A stretch of 64,000 nucleotides of DNA from assembly GCF_001439785.1 (NCBI RefSeq), contig NZ_JYLI01000002.1, positions 372,001 through 436,000 of the forward strand, read 5' to 3'. The notes under the pieces were generated by a model. The model had not been told where the DNA came from and did no database searches. It was given only the letters and a program-made list of their open reading frames with translations. The position numbers and the translations under genes are program-made. Positions 19,156 to 29,115 of the stretch are shown in pieces. The DNA is from Pseudomonas poae. Its GTDB lineage: Bacteria; Pseudomonadota; Gammaproteobacteria; Pseudomonadales; Pseudomonadaceae. The stretch's first letter is position 1; every line of letters starts with the position of its first letter.

Positions 19156-20376
19156 CTACAGTGATTTATAGGCCTGCAGTGCCTTGAGGCGTTCGCGCTT
19201 GAGTGCCTCGCCCAGTTGCGGGCCTTTGAAGCCTTTTTCCAGCAGCGGCGCCACTGGCACCTCGCGCGCCGCTTTCGCTGCGCCGCGCAAATAGTCCGCT
19301 TGTGGATAACTTCTCTGTTCCAGCCCCGTGCGACCCCGCGCATCCATTTCACAGCTCACCACAAACTCTTCAAAGCGCTGTGGCCTGCGGTAAACATCAA
19401 AACTTTGCAGCAACTCCAGTAACGTCGAGGCTTTGAGCTCCAGCGCTCGGTGGCCGTGAGTGTGATATTGGCCAACCAGCAATGCCAGCTCCTGGCAATC
19501 CCTCGGCACCTTGAAGCGTTCGTTCACTGCCTTGATCAGCTTCAAACCTCGCTGTTCATGGGCAATGTGCTGCGGCAACTTATCCACAGGCGTGGCGCCC
19601 TTGCCCAGGTCGTGCAGCAGGCAGGCCCAGCGTACCGTCAGGGGTTGCTGATGCACGGCAGCCTGTTCCAGCACACCCAAGGTGTGCACCCCCGTGTCGA
19701 TTTCGGGGTGATGGGCTGCAGGCTGCGGCACGCCAAACAGGGCGTCCACTTCCGGCATTAAAGTTTTCAGCGCGTTGCAGTCGCGCAGCACCTGAATAAA
19801 GACCTGAGGCTGATCTTCCATCAGTGCACGGGAAATTTCTTTCCAACTGCGTTCAGGCGTCAGCGCTTCCAGTTCGCCGGATTCGCTGAGTTGGCGCATC
19901 AGTTCCAGGGTCTGCGGCGCCACGGTAAAACCCAGGGGCGCGTAACGGGCGGCAAAGCGCGCTACCCGCAGCACACGTAACGGATCTTCGGCGAACGCAG
20001 GTGAAACGTGGCGAAGAACCCGTGCTTGCAAGTCGCGCTCGCCGTGATACGGGTCGATCACATGGCCGTCGTCGTCCTCCGCCATGGCGTTGATCGTCAG
20101 GTCGCGGCGGATCAGGTCTTCCTCCAGCGTCACGTCGGGGCTGGCGTGAAACACAAAGCCGCCATAGCCCCGGCCACTCTTGCGTTCAGTGCGGGCCAGG
20201 GCGTACTCGTCGCCGTTGTTCGGGTCGAGGAATACCGGAAAGTCCGCGCCCACCGGTTTGTAGCCCTTGGCGAGCATTTCTTCGGCGGTTGCACCAACCA
20301 CCACGCGGTCGATGTCGGTGACCTTGATGCCCAGCAAGCGGTCGCGTACGGCGCCGCCGACTTTGTAGATTTTCAT
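19156..20376 (-). CDS. cca: Cca, tRNA nucleotidyltransferase with HD domain
   Basis: 406 residues. Cca repairs or adds the 3' CCA of tRNAs without a template. The nucleotidyltransferase head opens [16 protein letters not shown] and has D21 and D23 in [10 protein letters not shown]; the [16 protein letters not shown] segment follows near 148. The C-terminal HD phosphohydrolase domain has [10 protein letters not shown] near residue 255, as in the longer gamma-proteobacterial form. Its Shine-Dalgarno GGAGG lies in the 3' arm of the hairpin that ends the spoVR operon (20380-20433), an unusual arrangement. The promoter is not evident. Confidence 0.95.
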   Translation of the reverse strand: MKIYKVGGAVRDRLLGIKVTDIDRVVVGATAEEMLAKGYKPVGADFPVFLDPNNGDEYALARTERKSGRGYGGFVFHASPDVTLEEDLIRRDLTINAMAEDDDGHVIDPYHGERDLQARVLRHVSPAFAEDPLRVLRVARFAARYAPLGFTVAPQTLELMRQLSESGELEALTPERSWKEISRALMEDQPQVFIQVLRDCNALKTLMPEVDALFGVPQPAAHHPEIDTGVHTLGVLEQAAVHQQPLTVRWACLLHDLGKGATPVDKLPQHIAHEQRGLKLIKAVNERFKVPRDCQELALLVGQYHTHGHRALELKASTLLELLQSFDVYRRPQRFEEFVVSCEMDARGRTGLEQRSYPQADYLRGAAKAAREVPVAPLLEKGFKGPQLGEALKRERLKALQAYKSL

Positions 20377-20379
20377 GAA

Positions 20380-20433
20380 AAAGCCTCCATTAGCGCCACA
20401 GGATACCGCCTGTGCCTGGCCAATGGAGGCTTT
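20380..20433 (-). terminator. Hairpin: spoVR-operon terminator that contains the cca ribosome site
   Basis: Perfect 12-bp outer arms, AAAGCCTCCATT and AATGGAGGCTTT, enclose an inner CACAGG/CCTGTG stem; the outer stem ends in a T-run on the minus strand. The GGAGG in the 3' arm is the cca Shine-Dalgarno, eight bases from its ATG. Confidence 0.75.
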
Positions 20434-20439
20434 GCCGTT

Positions 20440-22005
20440 TCAGAGATGGACCACGGACAAATCCAGACGGCCATAGTCGCCATCGCCGTGATCGCTGCGC
20501 GGTGGTACATGATGGGTTTTCATCACCTGGTCGCCTTGCAGGGTTTCCAGGTGAATGTCGAAGCCCCACAGCCGGTGCAAGTGCTTGAGTACTTCTTCGG
20601 TGGATTCGCCCAGGGGTTTGCGATCGTGCTGCTGGTGGCGCAGGGTCAGCGAGCGATCACCGCGCACATCAATGCTGTAGATCTGCACGTTGGGCTCGCG
20701 GTTGCCCAGGTTGTACTGCGCCGCCAGGGTTTCGCGGATGGTGCGGTAGCCGGGTTCATCGTGGATGGCTGGCACCACCAGGTCGTCCTTGAGGTCGTCA
20801 TCCATGATGCTGAAGAGCTTGAGATCGCGGATCACCTGAGGCGACAGATACTGCAGGATAAAACTCTCGTCCTTGAAGCTGCTCATGGCGAACTTGATGG
20901 TCGATAGCCAATCGCTGCCGGCTATTTCCGGGAACCAGCGGCGATCCTCCTCCGTGGGGTGTTCGCACATGCGCCGTATGTCACGGTACATCGCGAAGCC
21001 CAGGGCGTAAGGGTTGATGCCGCTGTAATAAGGGCTGTCGAAGCCGGGCTGGAACACCACGCTGGTGTGGGAGGTGAGGAATTCCATCATGAAGCCGTCA
21101 GTGACCAGGCCTTCGTCGTACAGATCGTTCATCAGGGTGTAGTGCCAGAACGTTGCCCAGCCTTCATTCATCACTTGGGTCTGGCGCTGTGGATAAAAAT
21201 ATTGCGCGATCTTGCGCACGATACGCACAATTTCGCGCTGCCAGGGTTCGAGCAGCGGCGCATGTTTTTCCAGAAAATAGAGGATGTTTTCCTGTGGTTC
21301 GGCGGGGAAGCGTGCATTGTCCTTGTCGCTGTTTTTGCCGGCCTTTTTAGGAATGGTGCGCCACAGGTCGTTGATCTGCTTCTGCAGATGCTCCTCGCGC
21401 TCCGCCTGGCGCAGGCGTTCTTCCTCGGCGGAAATCGGATAGGGGCGTTTGTAGCGGTCGACCCCGTAATTCATCAATGCATGGCAGGAGTCGAGCAGGT
21501 CTTCCACCGCATCGATGCCGTGACGCTCCTCGCACTGCATGATGTATTGCTTGGCGAACACCAGGTAATCGATGATCGAGCTGGCATCGGTCCAGGTGCG
21601 GAACAAGTAGTTGCCCTTGAAGAAGCTGTTATGCCCGTAGCAGGCATGGGCCACCACCAGCGCCTGCATACAGATGGTGTTTTCTTCCATCAGGTAGGCG
21701 ATGCACGGGTCTGAATTGATCACGATCTCGTAGGCCAGGCCCATCTGGCCCCGCGTGTAGGATTTCTCGGTGCTGAGGAAGTGTTTGCCGTAGGACCAGT
21801 GGTGGTAGCCCAGCGGCATGCCCACCGAGGCATAGGCATCCATCATCTGTTCGGCGGTGATCACTTCGATCTGGTTGGGGTAGGTGTCCAGCGCATAACC
21901 GGCCGCAATACGGCTGATTTCCCGGTCATAGGCCTGGATCAGTTCGAAGGTCCACTCGGACCCAGTGGAAAGAGGTTGGCGCCTAGTCTCTTTTTTGGCG
22001 GTCAT
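20440..22005 (-). CDS. spoVR: SpoVR/YcgB family protein
   Basis: 521 residues, cytoplasmic, no signal or membrane helix. It begins with an ordinary polar N-terminus and then [20 protein letters not shown]; long family-typical segments follow, such as [22 protein letters not shown] near 54 and [21 protein letters not shown] near 281. The molecular role is not settled; in enterobacteria the gene belongs to the stress-response group with yeaG and yeaH. The ATG overlaps the yeaH stop as ATGA. It is last gene of the yeaG-yeaH-spoVR operon, ending at the 20380-20433 hairpin. Confidence 0.95.
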   Translation of the reverse strand: MTAKKETRRQPLSTGSEWTFELIQAYDREISRIAAGYALDTYPNQIEVITAEQMMDAYASVGMPLGYHHWSYGKHFLSTEKSYTRGQMGLAYEIVINSDPCIAYLMEENTICMQALVVAHACYGHNSFFKGNYLFRTWTDASSIIDYLVFAKQYIMQCEERHGIDAVEDLLDSCHALMNYGVDRYKRPYPISAEEERLRQAEREEHLQKQINDLWRTIPKKAGKNSDKDNARFPAEPQENILYFLEKHAPLLEPWQREIVRIVRKIAQYFYPQRQTQVMNEGWATFWHYTLMNDLYDEGLVTDGFMMEFLTSHTSVVFQPGFDSPYYSGINPYALGFAMYRDIRRMCEHPTEEDRRWFPEIAGSDWLSTIKFAMSSFKDESFILQYLSPQVIRDLKLFSIMDDDLKDDLVVPAIHDEPGYRTIRETLAAQYNLGNREPNVQIYSIDVRGDRSLTLRHQQHDRKPLGESTEEVLKHLHRLWGFDIHLETLQGDQVMKTHHVPPRSDHGDGDYGRLDLSVVHL

Positions 22006-23273
22006 GTCACTAACCTGCGCTGGAAGAGTTCACGGAAGACCGGGTAGATATCGCCGGCCGAGACCAGTTGCTGCTGGGCGAATGTGTCGGCAAAGGCGTC
22101 GCCGATGCGCTCATATTCGAACCACAGGGCCTGGTGCTCACGGGGGGTAATTTCGACGTAGGTGTAGTACTGCACGAACGGCATGATCTGGTTGATCAGA
22201 ATGTCGCGGCAGATTGGCGAGTCATCGTTCCAGTTGTCACCGTCGGAGGCTTGGGCCGCGTAAATGTTCCACTCATTGGCCGGATAGCGCTCTGCCATGA
22301 TCTCCTGCATCAACTTCAGCGCGCTGGACACGATGGTGCCGCCGGTTTCCCGCGAGTAGAAGAACTCTTCCTCGTCCACTTCCCGGGCACTGGTGTGGTG
22401 ACGGATGAATACCACGTCGATCTTGTCGTAGTTCCGCTTCAGAAACAGGTACAGCAGGATAAAGAAGCGCTTGGCAATGTCCTTGGTGGCCTGTGTCATG
22501 GAGCCGGACACGTCCATCAGGCAAAACATCACGGCCTTGGAGCTGGGGTTGGGTTGCTTCACCAACAGGTTGTATTTCAAGTCGAAGGTGTCGAGAAAAG
22601 GCACGCGATGAATACGCGCGCTGAGTTTCTCTATTTCCGCCTCGATCTGCTGGATATCGCCGAAATTGTCCGGTTCTTCGCGTTTGAGCCGCGCCAGTTC
22701 TTCCTTGGCCTCCCTCAGTTTGGCGCGGCTGCTGCCGGAGAGAGCGATGCGCCGTGCATGGGCTGAGCGCAGGGTGCGGATGATATTGATGCGCGACGGG
22801 TTGCCCTCGTTGCTGATCCCCGCGCGCACGGTCTTGAAGGTGTCGGTGCCGGTGAGGTTGCGTTTGACCAGATTGGGCAGTTCCAAATCCTCGAACATGA
22901 ATTCGAGGAATTCTTCCTGGGTGATCTGGAACACGAACTCGTCCATGCCTTCGCCAGAGTTGCCGGCCTTTCCCGCACCCTTGCCGCCACCGCCACCTTG
23001 AGGCCGCTGGATGTGTTCGCCGGTGGTGAACTCCTTGTTGCCGGGGTGCACGACCGTCTGTTTGCCGCCGCGCCCGTGATGCAGCACCGGTTCGTCGATG
23101 TCCCGACCGGGAATGCTGATCTGCTCGCCATGCTCCATATCGGTGATGGAGCGGCGGCTGACCGCTTCTTCCACGGCCTTTTTGATGTGGTCACGGTAAC
23201 GCCGCAGGAAACGCTGGCGGTTTACCGTGCTCTTGTTCTTGCCATTGAGGCGTCGGTCGATCACATAGCTCAT
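22002..23273 (-). CDS. yeaH: YeaH, DUF444 / von Willebrand-like protein
   Basis: 423 residues. The N-terminal third is rich in basic residues and Gly (a [12 protein letters not shown] run near 95-106). The C-terminal half is a von Willebrand factor A-like domain with the metal-site sequence [13 protein letters not shown] near residue 250. The family partners the PrkA-type kinase YeaG; its biochemical role is unknown. GGAGG stands seven bases before the ATG. A repeat-rich gap of 104 bp separates it from yeaG, and its stop overlaps the spoVR start. Probably cytoplasmic. Confidence 0.95.
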   Translation of the reverse strand: MSYVIDRRLNGKNKSTVNRQRFLRRYRDHIKKAVEEAVSRRSITDMEHGEQISIPGRDIDEPVLHHGRGGKQTVVHPGNKEFTTGEHIQRPQGGGGGKGAGKAGNSGEGMDEFVFQITQEEFLEFMFEDLELPNLVKRNLTGTDTFKTVRAGISNEGNPSRINIIRTLRSAHARRIALSGSSRAKLREAKEELARLKREEPDNFGDIQQIEAEIEKLSARIHRVPFLDTFDLKYNLLVKQPNPSSKAVMFCLMDVSGSMTQATKDIAKRFFILLYLFLKRNYDKIDVVFIRHHTSAREVDEEEFFYSRETGGTIVSSALKLMQEIMAERYPANEWNIYAAQASDGDNWNDDSPICRDILINQIMPFVQYYTYVEITPREHQALWFEYERIGDAFADTFAQQQLVSAGDIYPVFRELFQRRLVT

Positions 23274-23289
23274 GGGGCCCCTCCGGGGA

Positions 23290-23371
23290 GCTTCAAGTCG
23301 TAAGCGGCAAGCGGCAAGTTGGAGCGGCGTGCGCTGTTCTCTTGCAGCTTGCAGCTAGAAGCTTGCAGCTA
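23290..23371. repeat. Imperfect repeat element between yeaG and yeaH
   Basis: About 80 bp made of short recurring words: GCAGCTTGCAGCT, then AGAAGCTTGCAGCT, and AGCGGCAAGCGGCAAG. CTTGCAGCT occurs three times. It looks like the dispersed intergenic repeats common in fluorescent pseudomonads, placed inside an operon. Confidence 0.6.
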
Positions 23372-23377
23372 TTTCTC

Positions 23378-25300
23378 TCACTGCGATTTCCGGACCCGTA
23401 GGTACCATTCCGACAGCAGCCGTACCTGCTTGTCGGTATAGCCTCGCTCGACCATGCGTGTGACGAAGTCGTTGTGTTTTTGCTGATCCTCCTTGCTGGC
23501 CTTGGCGTTGAAGCTGATGACCGGCAACAGGTCCTCGGTGTTGGAGAACATTTTCTTCTCGATGACCACGCGCAGCTTCTCGTAGCTGAGCCAGGTGGGG
23601 TTCTTGCCATTGTTGTTGGCGCGGGCACGCAGCACGAAGTTGACGATTTCGTTGCGGAAATCCTTCGGATTGCTGATACCGGCCGGTTTTTCGATTTTTT
23701 CCAGCTCCTCGTTGAGGGCTACGCGGTTGAGGATTTCGCCGGTTTCCGGGTCGCGGTATTCCTGATCCTGAATCCAGAAGTCGGCGTACAGCACGTAGCG
23801 GTCGAAGATGTTCTGGCCATACTCGCTGTAGGATTCGAGGTACGCGGTCTGGATTTCCTTGCCGATGAACTCGATATAGCGCGGCGCCAGATACTCCTTG
23901 AGAAAGCGCAAATAGCGCTCGCGGGTTTCGGCCTGGAACTGCTCCTGTTCGATCTGCTGTTCCAGCACATAGAGCAGGTGCACCGGGTTCGCAGCGATTT
24001 CGTGGGGATCGAAGTTGAAGACCTTGGACAAGATCTTGAACGCAAAGCGCGTCGACAGACCGTTCATGCCCTCGTCCACACCCGCCGTGTCGCGGTATTC
24101 CTGAATCGACTTGGCCTTCGGATCGGTGTCCTTGAGGTTTTCGCCGTCGTACACGCGCATCTTCGAATAGATATTCGAGTTTTCCGGCTCCTTGAGGCGC
24201 GACAGCACGGTGAACTGCGCGAGCATCTTCAGGGTGTCCGGCGCGCAATGGGCCTTGGACAGGGAGCTGTTGAACAGCAGCTTGTCGTAGATCTTGATCT
24301 CGTCGCTGACGCGCAGGCAGTACGGCACCTTGACGATGTAAATCCGGTCGATAAAGGCTTCGTTGTTCTTGTTGTTGCGGAAGGTATGCCACTCCGATTC
24401 GTTGGAGTGGGCCAGCAGGATACCGTTGAACGGAATCGCCCCCAGCCCCTCGGTGCTGTTGTAGTTACCTTCCTGAGTGGCGGTGAGCAGTGGGTGAAGC
24501 ACCTTGATCGGTGCCTTGAACATTTCCACGAACTCCATCAGGCCCTGGTTGGCCCGGCACAGCGCGCCCGAGTAGCTATAGGCGTCGGCGTCGTTCTGCG
24601 GGAATTCCTCGAGTTTGCGGATATCGACCTTGCCCACCAGCGCCGAAATATCCTGGTTGTTTTCGTCGCCGGGCTCGGTCTTGGCCACCCCGATCTGGTT
24701 GAGGATCGACGGGTAGAGCTTGACCACGCGGAACTGGCTGATATCACCACCGAACTCGGCCAGGCGCTTGGTGGCCCAGGGCGACATGATGGTATTGAGG
24801 TAACGCCGTGGTATGCCGAAGTCTTCTTCGAGAATCGCGCCATCTTCGGTGGCGTTGAATAACCCCAGGGGGGATTCGAATACCGGCGAGCCCTTGATGG
24901 CGTAGAAGGGCACCTTCTCGATCAACTGTTTGAGCTTTTCGGCGAGGGATGATTTACCGCCGCCCACCGGGCCGAGCAGGTAGAGGATCTGTTTCTTCTC
25001 TTCCAGGCCTTGGGCGGCATGGCGGAAATAGGAGACGATCTGGTCAATGCATTCTTCCATGCCGTGGAAGTCTTCAAAGGCCGGATAGCGGCGGATCACC
25101 TTGTTGGAGAAGATGCGCGACAGGCGCGAGTTGTTGGCGGTCTCCACCAGCTCCGGCTCGCCGATCGCCAGTAGCAGGCGTTCGGCGGCCGATGCGTAGG
25201 TGCTGCGGTCCTGTTTGCACAGCTCCAGATACTCTTGAAGCGTGAGTTCTTCCTGCTGCGTGGACGCGAAGCGTTGTTGGAAGTGGCTAAAGATACTCAT
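23378..25300 (-). CDS. yeaG: YeaG, PrkA-type serine protein kinase
   Basis: 640 residues. An N-terminal AAA+-like PrkA module has a Walker A GPVGGGKSS near residue 111; the C-terminal part is the PrkA kinase-like region with FLKEYLAPRYIEFIGKEIQTAY near 490. In enterobacteria YeaG acts with YeaH in stationary-phase and nitrogen-stress adaptation. It is first gene of the yeaG-yeaH-spoVR operon. AGGTGA lies upstream of the ATG. An upstream -10 like CTATCCTTAAG resembles sigma-S promoters, which fits known RpoS dependence; this last point is inference. Confidence 0.95.
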   Translation of the reverse strand: MSIFSHFQQRFASTQQEELTLQEYLELCKQDRSTYASAAERLLLAIGEPELVETANNSRLSRIFSNKVIRRYPAFEDFHGMEECIDQIVSYFRHAAQGLEEKKQILYLLGPVGGGKSSLAEKLKQLIEKVPFYAIKGSPVFESPLGLFNATEDGAILEEDFGIPRRYLNTIMSPWATKRLAEFGGDISQFRVVKLYPSILNQIGVAKTEPGDENNQDISALVGKVDIRKLEEFPQNDADAYSYSGALCRANQGLMEFVEMFKAPIKVLHPLLTATQEGNYNSTEGLGAIPFNGILLAHSNESEWHTFRNNKNNEAFIDRIYIVKVPYCLRVSDEIKIYDKLLFNSSLSKAHCAPDTLKMLAQFTVLSRLKEPENSNIYSKMRVYDGENLKDTDPKAKSIQEYRDTAGVDEGMNGLSTRFAFKILSKVFNFDPHEIAANPVHLLYVLEQQIEQEQFQAETRERYLRFLKEYLAPRYIEFIGKEIQTAYLESYSEYGQNIFDRYVLYADFWIQDQEYRDPETGEILNRVALNEELEKIEKPAGISNPKDFRNEIVNFVLRARANNNGKNPTWLSYEKLRVVIEKKMFSNTEDLLPVISFNAKASKEDQQKHNDFVTRMVERGYTDKQVRLLSEWYLRVRKSQ

Positions 25301-25469
25301 GACGTCGTCACCTCGCTCGATACGTGGAGCCGACGCCGGATCAATCAGTCGATGCTGGCAGTCATTGGCAGACGCCGATGGCTGTTTCCCCCCAGAACAC
25401 CCTGAAACGCTACCGATGACCCGTGCGCCGGTGTACCGGCTCTCCCCTGATTTGGATGGCCTGCGCTTA

Positions 25470-25496
25470 AGGATAGTTCGGAATCGTGGAGGTCAA
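25470..25496 (-). promoter_or_regulatory. Probable yeaG operon promoter (sigma-S-like)
   Basis: Minus strand: TTGACC (25491-25496), 15-bp spacer, TATCCT (25470-25475) in the context CTATCCTTAAG, close to the extended -10 preferred by RpoS. It lies about 170 nt before yeaG. Confidence 0.5.
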
Positions 25497-25521
25497 GGCG
25501 TGATGCGTAATTAGTTTGCCC

Positions 25522-25544
25522 GCGCCGTTCGTCAGAAACGGCGC
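25522..25544 (-). terminator. Terminator after glpE
   Basis: Eight-bp arms GCGCCGTT and AACGGCGC, extended by further GC pairs, 40 nt past the glpE stop, followed by AAACTAATT on the minus strand. Likely the end of the lptD-to-glpE transcript. Confidence 0.65.
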
Positions 25545-25584
25545 AAGCCCAAGCGTCACGCGGGGTAGCGGGGTGTGAAAAAAA

Positions 25585-25914
25585 TTATTGCGGATCGCCG
25601 GAAGAAATTTCTGCGGGATAGGCCGTACGCCACAGCTCAAAGCCGCCGTCCAGGCTATAGACGTCGGAGAACCCCTGGCTCACCAGGTAAGCGGCGGCGC
25701 TCTGGCTGGAGTTGCCGTGGTAGCAGGCCACGATCAGCGGCGCATCGAGATCGGCGGCGCGGATGAAGTCCTGAATGTTGTGGTTATCCACATGCTGCGC
25801 GCCGCTGATATGAGCGGCGGCATACGTCGACGGATCACGAATGTCGACCACCACGGCACCTTGCTCGCGCAGGGCCTGCGCTTGTTCAGGGGGGATACGT
25901 TTGAATTCGCTCAT
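25585..25914 (-). CDS. glpE: GlpE, single-domain rhodanese (thiosulfate sulfurtransferase)
   Basis: 109 residues forming one rhodanese domain. The active-site loop is ACYHGNSSQ with the sulfur-carrying Cys at residue 64, and the N-terminal [19 protein letters not shown] is the family mark. It transfers sulfur from thiosulfate to cyanide or thioredoxin in vitro; the physiological acceptor is unclear. It lies ten nt after apaH and is the last gene of the long lptD-surA-pdxA-rsmA-apaGH-glpE series. Cytoplasmic. Confidence 0.94.
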   Translation of the reverse strand: MSEFKRIPPEQAQALREQGAVVVDIRDPSTYAAAHISGAQHVDNHNIQDFIRAADLDAPLIVACYHGNSSQSAAAYLVSQGFSDVYSLDGGFELWRTAYPAEISSGDPQ

Positions 25915-25924
25915 GGGGGGGCTC

Positions 25925-26758
25925 CTAGGGCTGGGTGGGCAGTGTGGGTTCGCACCGGCAACTGAAGCGCTCGCCGGAATCGATGTTCATCAGGGTCATG
26001 GCGCCGCCCCATACGCAGCCAGTATCAAGGGCAAACACGTCGGGCTCGTCGCAGTGGCCTTCGAGGGCGGCCCAGTGGCCAAAGATGATTTTCGTGTCGC
26101 GGGTCTTGCGTTCCTTGTGGGCGAACCAGGGCTTGTAGCCCGGCGGCGCGCTGTCGGCGCCTTCTTTGGTCTTGAGGTCCAGCTTGCCGTCGGCGGTGCA
26201 GAAGCGCATACGCGTGAAGTAGTTGGTGATCACCCGCAGGCGTGCGACGCCCATGAGGTCATTGTCCCATTTGACCGGTTCATTGCCGTACATGCCGTCG
26301 AGGTAGGCGGTGTAGAGGTTATCGTCGGCCAGGGCGATTTCGACCTCGGCGGCGTATTTGAGGGCTTTTTTCAGCGTCCACTGCGGTGGGATTCCCGCAT
26401 GCACCAGTGCCATGTTGCGCGCTTGGTCGTAATGCAGGATTTTTTGCCTACGCACCCATTCCAGCAGCTCGTCGCGGTCCGGCGCTTCGAGGATTTCGCG
26501 CAGCGTGTCGCCCTTTTTCAGACGTTCGATGTTACGGCCGGCCGCCAGCAGGTGCAGGTCATGGTTGCCCAGCACGCACACCAGAGAGTCGCGCAGGCCA
26601 TGGAGATAGCGCAGGGTTTCGAGGGACTGCGGACCGCGGTTGACCAGGTCGCCCACCAGCCACAGGCGATCTTGCGCCGGGTCAAAGGCCACGCGCTCAA
26701 GCAGGCACTTGAGGGGATCCAGGCAGCCCTGCAGGTCGCCGACCGCATACGTCGCCAT
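25925..26758 (-). CDS. apaH: ApaH, symmetrical diadenosine tetraphosphatase
   Basis: 277 residues. ApaH splits Ap4A to two ADP and also removes Np4 caps from RNA. It is a PPP-family metallophosphatase: GDLQGC at residues 7-12, [10 protein letters not shown] near 37 and LGNHDLHLL near 64 supply metal ligands. The ATG at 26758 shares bases with the apaG stop, so the pair is coupled. An upstream extension of the frame antisense or in apaG is not credible. It is followed closely by glpE. Cytoplasmic. Confidence 0.96.
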   Translation of the reverse strand: MATYAVGDLQGCLDPLKCLLERVAFDPAQDRLWLVGDLVNRGPQSLETLRYLHGLRDSLVCVLGNHDLHLLAAGRNIERLKKGDTLREILEAPDRDELLEWVRRQKILHYDQARNMALVHAGIPPQWTLKKALKYAAEVEIALADDNLYTAYLDGMYGNEPVKWDNDLMGVARLRVITNYFTRMRFCTADGKLDLKTKEGADSAPPGYKPWFAHKERKTRDTKIIFGHWAALEGHCDEPDVFALDTGCVWGGAMTLMNIDSGERFSCRCEPTLPTQP

Positions 26759-27138
26759 CAGTGCAAAGCACCGGGCACGGCGAGGCGAAACGGCTTGATG
26801 ATGGCGTCGAACAACTGGCCGTCGGTGGCTTTCATCTGATACGAGCCCTGCATGGTGCCGACCCTGGAGGTCATCACCGTGCCGCTGCTGTAGGTGTGGC
26901 TGGCGCCGCTGTCGATCAACGGTTGCTGACCGACCACGCCCGCGCCACGTACTTCCTCGACCTGGCCGTCGCCGTCGGTAATCACCCAATGGCGCGACAG
27001 CAGCTTGGCCGGCACCAGGCCGTTGTTCTTGACCGTGATGGTGTAGGCAAAGGCGAAGCGGTTGTGCTCGGGCTGGGATTGGTCCGCCAGGAAGCGGGTG
27101 ACGACGCTGACGTCGATCTGGTAGCGAGGATCGGACAT
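26758..27138 (-). CDS. apaG: ApaG domain protein
   Basis: 126 residues, a single fibronectin-III-like beta-sandwich. [17 protein letters not shown] opens it; [11 protein letters not shown] near 30 and [22 protein letters not shown] near 96 are family marks. The function is uncertain; it is usually next to ksgA and apaH. The stop overlaps the apaH start. It is separated from rsmA by 178 bp that hold a REP palindrome, so it may have its own promoter there. Confidence 0.95.
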   Translation of the reverse strand: MSDPRYQIDVSVVTRFLADQSQPEHNRFAFAYTITVKNNGLVPAKLLSRHWVITDGDGQVEEVRGAGVVGQQPLIDSGASHTYSSGTVMTSRVGTMQGSYQMKATDGQLFDAIIKPFRLAVPGALH

Positions 27139-27263
27139 GCAAGAGGCCTTAAAAGCAAAAGCGGAGGACAGCGGATGCGGACCAGTCTAGGCCAAGAGGA
27201 GGGCACTAGGCCAGACATGCTCTCCGGGGGCTTTGAACATCTGCCGGCATCACTGGGTTCAAT

Positions 27264-27292
27264 TGTGGGAAGGGGCAAACCCCCTCCCACAT
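27264..27292. repeat. Solo REP palindrome between rsmA and apaG
   Basis: TGTGGGAAGGGG and CCCCTCCCACA arms around a short core, of the TGTGGGAG-type REP family typical of fluorescent pseudomonads. It lies within the rsmA-apaG gap and may act as a partial terminator or mRNA stabiliser. Confidence 0.7.
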
Positions 27293-27316
27293 TTGGATTG
27301 TTTCGAGGCTTGAGCC

Positions 27317-28129
27317 TTATTCCACTGCTGGCGCAGGCTGGATCGCCAACTGGTCGGCCAGGCGCACGAAGGCGGCGAGGTCCAGCTGTTCGGGGCGCAG
27401 GCTGCCGTCGACGCCGGCGGCTTCGATTTCAGCATTGCTCAGCAGTGCCTTGAGCGTGTTGCGCAAGGTCTTGCGGCGCTGGTTGAACGCTTCGCGCACC
27501 ACGCGCTCCAGCAGCTTGTGATCCTTGGCCGGGTGCGGCAGCACGGCGTGAGGCACCAGACGCACGATGGCCGAATCGACTTTCGGCGGCGGGTTGAAGG
27601 CGCCGGGGCCTACGTTGAACAAGTGCTCTACGCGGCAGTGGTACTGAACCATGATCGACAGACGCCCCCAATCACCGCCGCCAGGGCCTGCCGCCAGACG
27701 CTCGACCACTTCCTTTTGCAGCATGAAGTGCATGTCGCGGATGATCGAGGCGTTGTTGAGCAGATGAAAGATCAGCGGCGTTGAGATGTTGTAGGGCAGA
27801 TTACCCACCACCCGCAGGCTGTTGGGCGCGGCATTGAGGCTGTTGAAGTCGAACTTCAGCGCGTCGCCCTGGTGCAGGTTGAAGTTGGTCTTGCCGGCGA
27901 ACTGCTGGTTGAGGATCGGGATCAGGTCCTTGTCCAGCTCAACCACGTCGAGCTGGCCGCCGCTGGCCAGCAGGCCCTGGGTCAGTGCGCCCTGGCCCGG
28001 GCCGATTTCCAGCAGGCGATCTTCTGGCTTGGCGTGGATGGAGCGCAGGATGCGGTCGATTACGCCTGCATCGTGCAGGAAGTTTTGCCCGAAGCGTTTG
28101 CGCGCTCGGTGTTGGTAATGCTCGGTCAT
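27317..28129 (-). CDS. rsmA: RsmA (KsgA), 16S rRNA dimethyladenosine transferase
   Basis: 270 residues. It dimethylates A1518 and A1519 in helix 45 of 16S rRNA, a late step of small-subunit assembly. The SAM-binding motif is [13 protein letters not shown] near residue 42, and the catalytic [10 protein letters not shown] is near 113. It begins with the [11 protein letters not shown] family mark. The ATG overlaps the pdxA stop, so it is coupled to pdxA. Not to be confused with the RNA-binding regulator also called RsmA in Pseudomonas; ksgA is the synonym. Confidence 0.97.
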   Translation of the reverse strand: MTEHYQHRARKRFGQNFLHDAGVIDRILRSIHAKPEDRLLEIGPGQGALTQGLLASGGQLDVVELDKDLIPILNQQFAGKTNFNLHQGDALKFDFNSLNAAPNSLRVVGNLPYNISTPLIFHLLNNASIIRDMHFMLQKEVVERLAAGPGGGDWGRLSIMVQYHCRVEHLFNVGPGAFNPPPKVDSAIVRLVPHAVLPHPAKDHKLLERVVREAFNQRRKTLRNTLKALLSNAEIEAAGVDGSLRPEQLDLAAFVRLADQLAIQPAPAVE

Positions 28130-29115
28130 AAACGGGTCTCGGCCATCTGATAGGCGGTTTCCAGGGCCACGTGCAGGCTGCCGGTATCGATCCTGCCGCT
28201 GCCCGCCAGGTCCAGGGCGGTGCCATGGTCGACGGAGGTGCGGATGATCGGCAGACCCAGTGTCACGTTCACGGCGGCGCCGAAGCCTTTGTACTTCAGC
28301 ACGGGCAGTCCCTGGTCGTGGTACATCGCCAGCACTGCGTCGCAGTGCTCCAGATATTTGGGGGTAAATAGAGTGTCTGCCGGCAGCGGACCGCGCAGGT
28401 CCATGCCTTCCTGGCGCAGACGCTCCAGGGTGGGTTCGATGATGTCGATTTCTTCATGGCCCAGGTGGCCGCCTTCACCGGCGTGGGGGTTGAGCCCACA
28501 GACCAGGATGCGGGGCCGGGCAATGCCGAATTTGTGTTGCAGGTCGGCGTGCAGGATGCGCGTTACGCGTTCCACCCGCTCGGCGGTAATGGCGTCGGCG
28601 ACATCCCGCAGTGGCAGATGCGTGGTCACCAGGGCGACGCGCAGGCCACGGGTGGCCAGCATCATTACCACTTGTTCGGTATGGGTCAGTTCGGCGAGGA
28701 ATTCGGTATGCCCGGAAAAGGCAATGCCGGATTCATTGATCACGCCCTTGTGCACCGGGGCGGTGATCATGCCGGCGAAGTCGCCGTTGAGGCAACCAAG
28801 GCCTGCGCGGGTGAGGGTTTCGAGCACGAAGGCCGCATTGGCCTTGTCCAACTGACCGGCAACGACCCCGGCCTGCAAGGGCGTGTCCCACACGTACAGG
28901 CTGCCCGCCGGGGCTGGCAGCTCCGGCCAGTTGCCCGGCGCCACGTCCAGCAGCGTGGCAGCCACACCAAGCTGCGCGGCCCGCTCAAGGAGCAGGTCGC
29001 GGCTGGTAATGGCGATCAGGGGATGGGGCTGGGCGTGCGAGGCGAGCAGCAGGCACAGGTCTGGACCAATGCCGGCCGGCTCGCCGGGTGTCACTGCGAA
29101 ACGCTGTGGTTTCAC
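28126..29115 (-). CDS. pdxA: PdxA, 4-hydroxythreonine-4-phosphate dehydrogenase
   Basis: 329 residues. PdxA oxidises 4-phosphohydroxy-threonine in pyridoxal phosphate synthesis, using NAD and a divalent metal. [13 protein letters not shown] near residue 8, [12 protein letters not shown] near 133 and [31 protein letters not shown] in the C-terminal third (read with its HDQGLP core) are family marks. Both ends overlap neighbours by four bases (surA stop upstream, rsmA start downstream), making surA-pdxA-rsmA a tightly coupled unit. Cytoplasmic. Confidence 0.96.
   Translation of the reverse strand: MKPQRFAVTPGEPAGIGPDLCLLLASHAQPHPLIAITSRDLLLERAAQLGVAATLLDVAPGNWPELPAPAGSLYVWDTPLQAGVVAGQLDKANAAFVLETLTRAGLGCLNGDFAGMITAPVHKGVINESGIAFSGHTEFLAELTHTEQVVMMLATRGLRVALVTTHLPLRDVADAITAERVERVTRILHADLQHKFGIARPRILVCGLNPHAGEGGHLGHEEIDIIEPTLERLRQEGMDLRGPLPADTLFTPKYLEHCDAVLAMYHDQGLPVLKYKGFGAAVNVTLGLPIIRTSVDHGTALDLAGSGRIDTGSLHVALETAYQMAETRL

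Noticed and set aside
25925..27142. Long frame joining apaH with an upstream stretch
   Set aside because: The upstream part is apaG read in another frame; apaH starts at 26758, sharing bases with the apaG stop.
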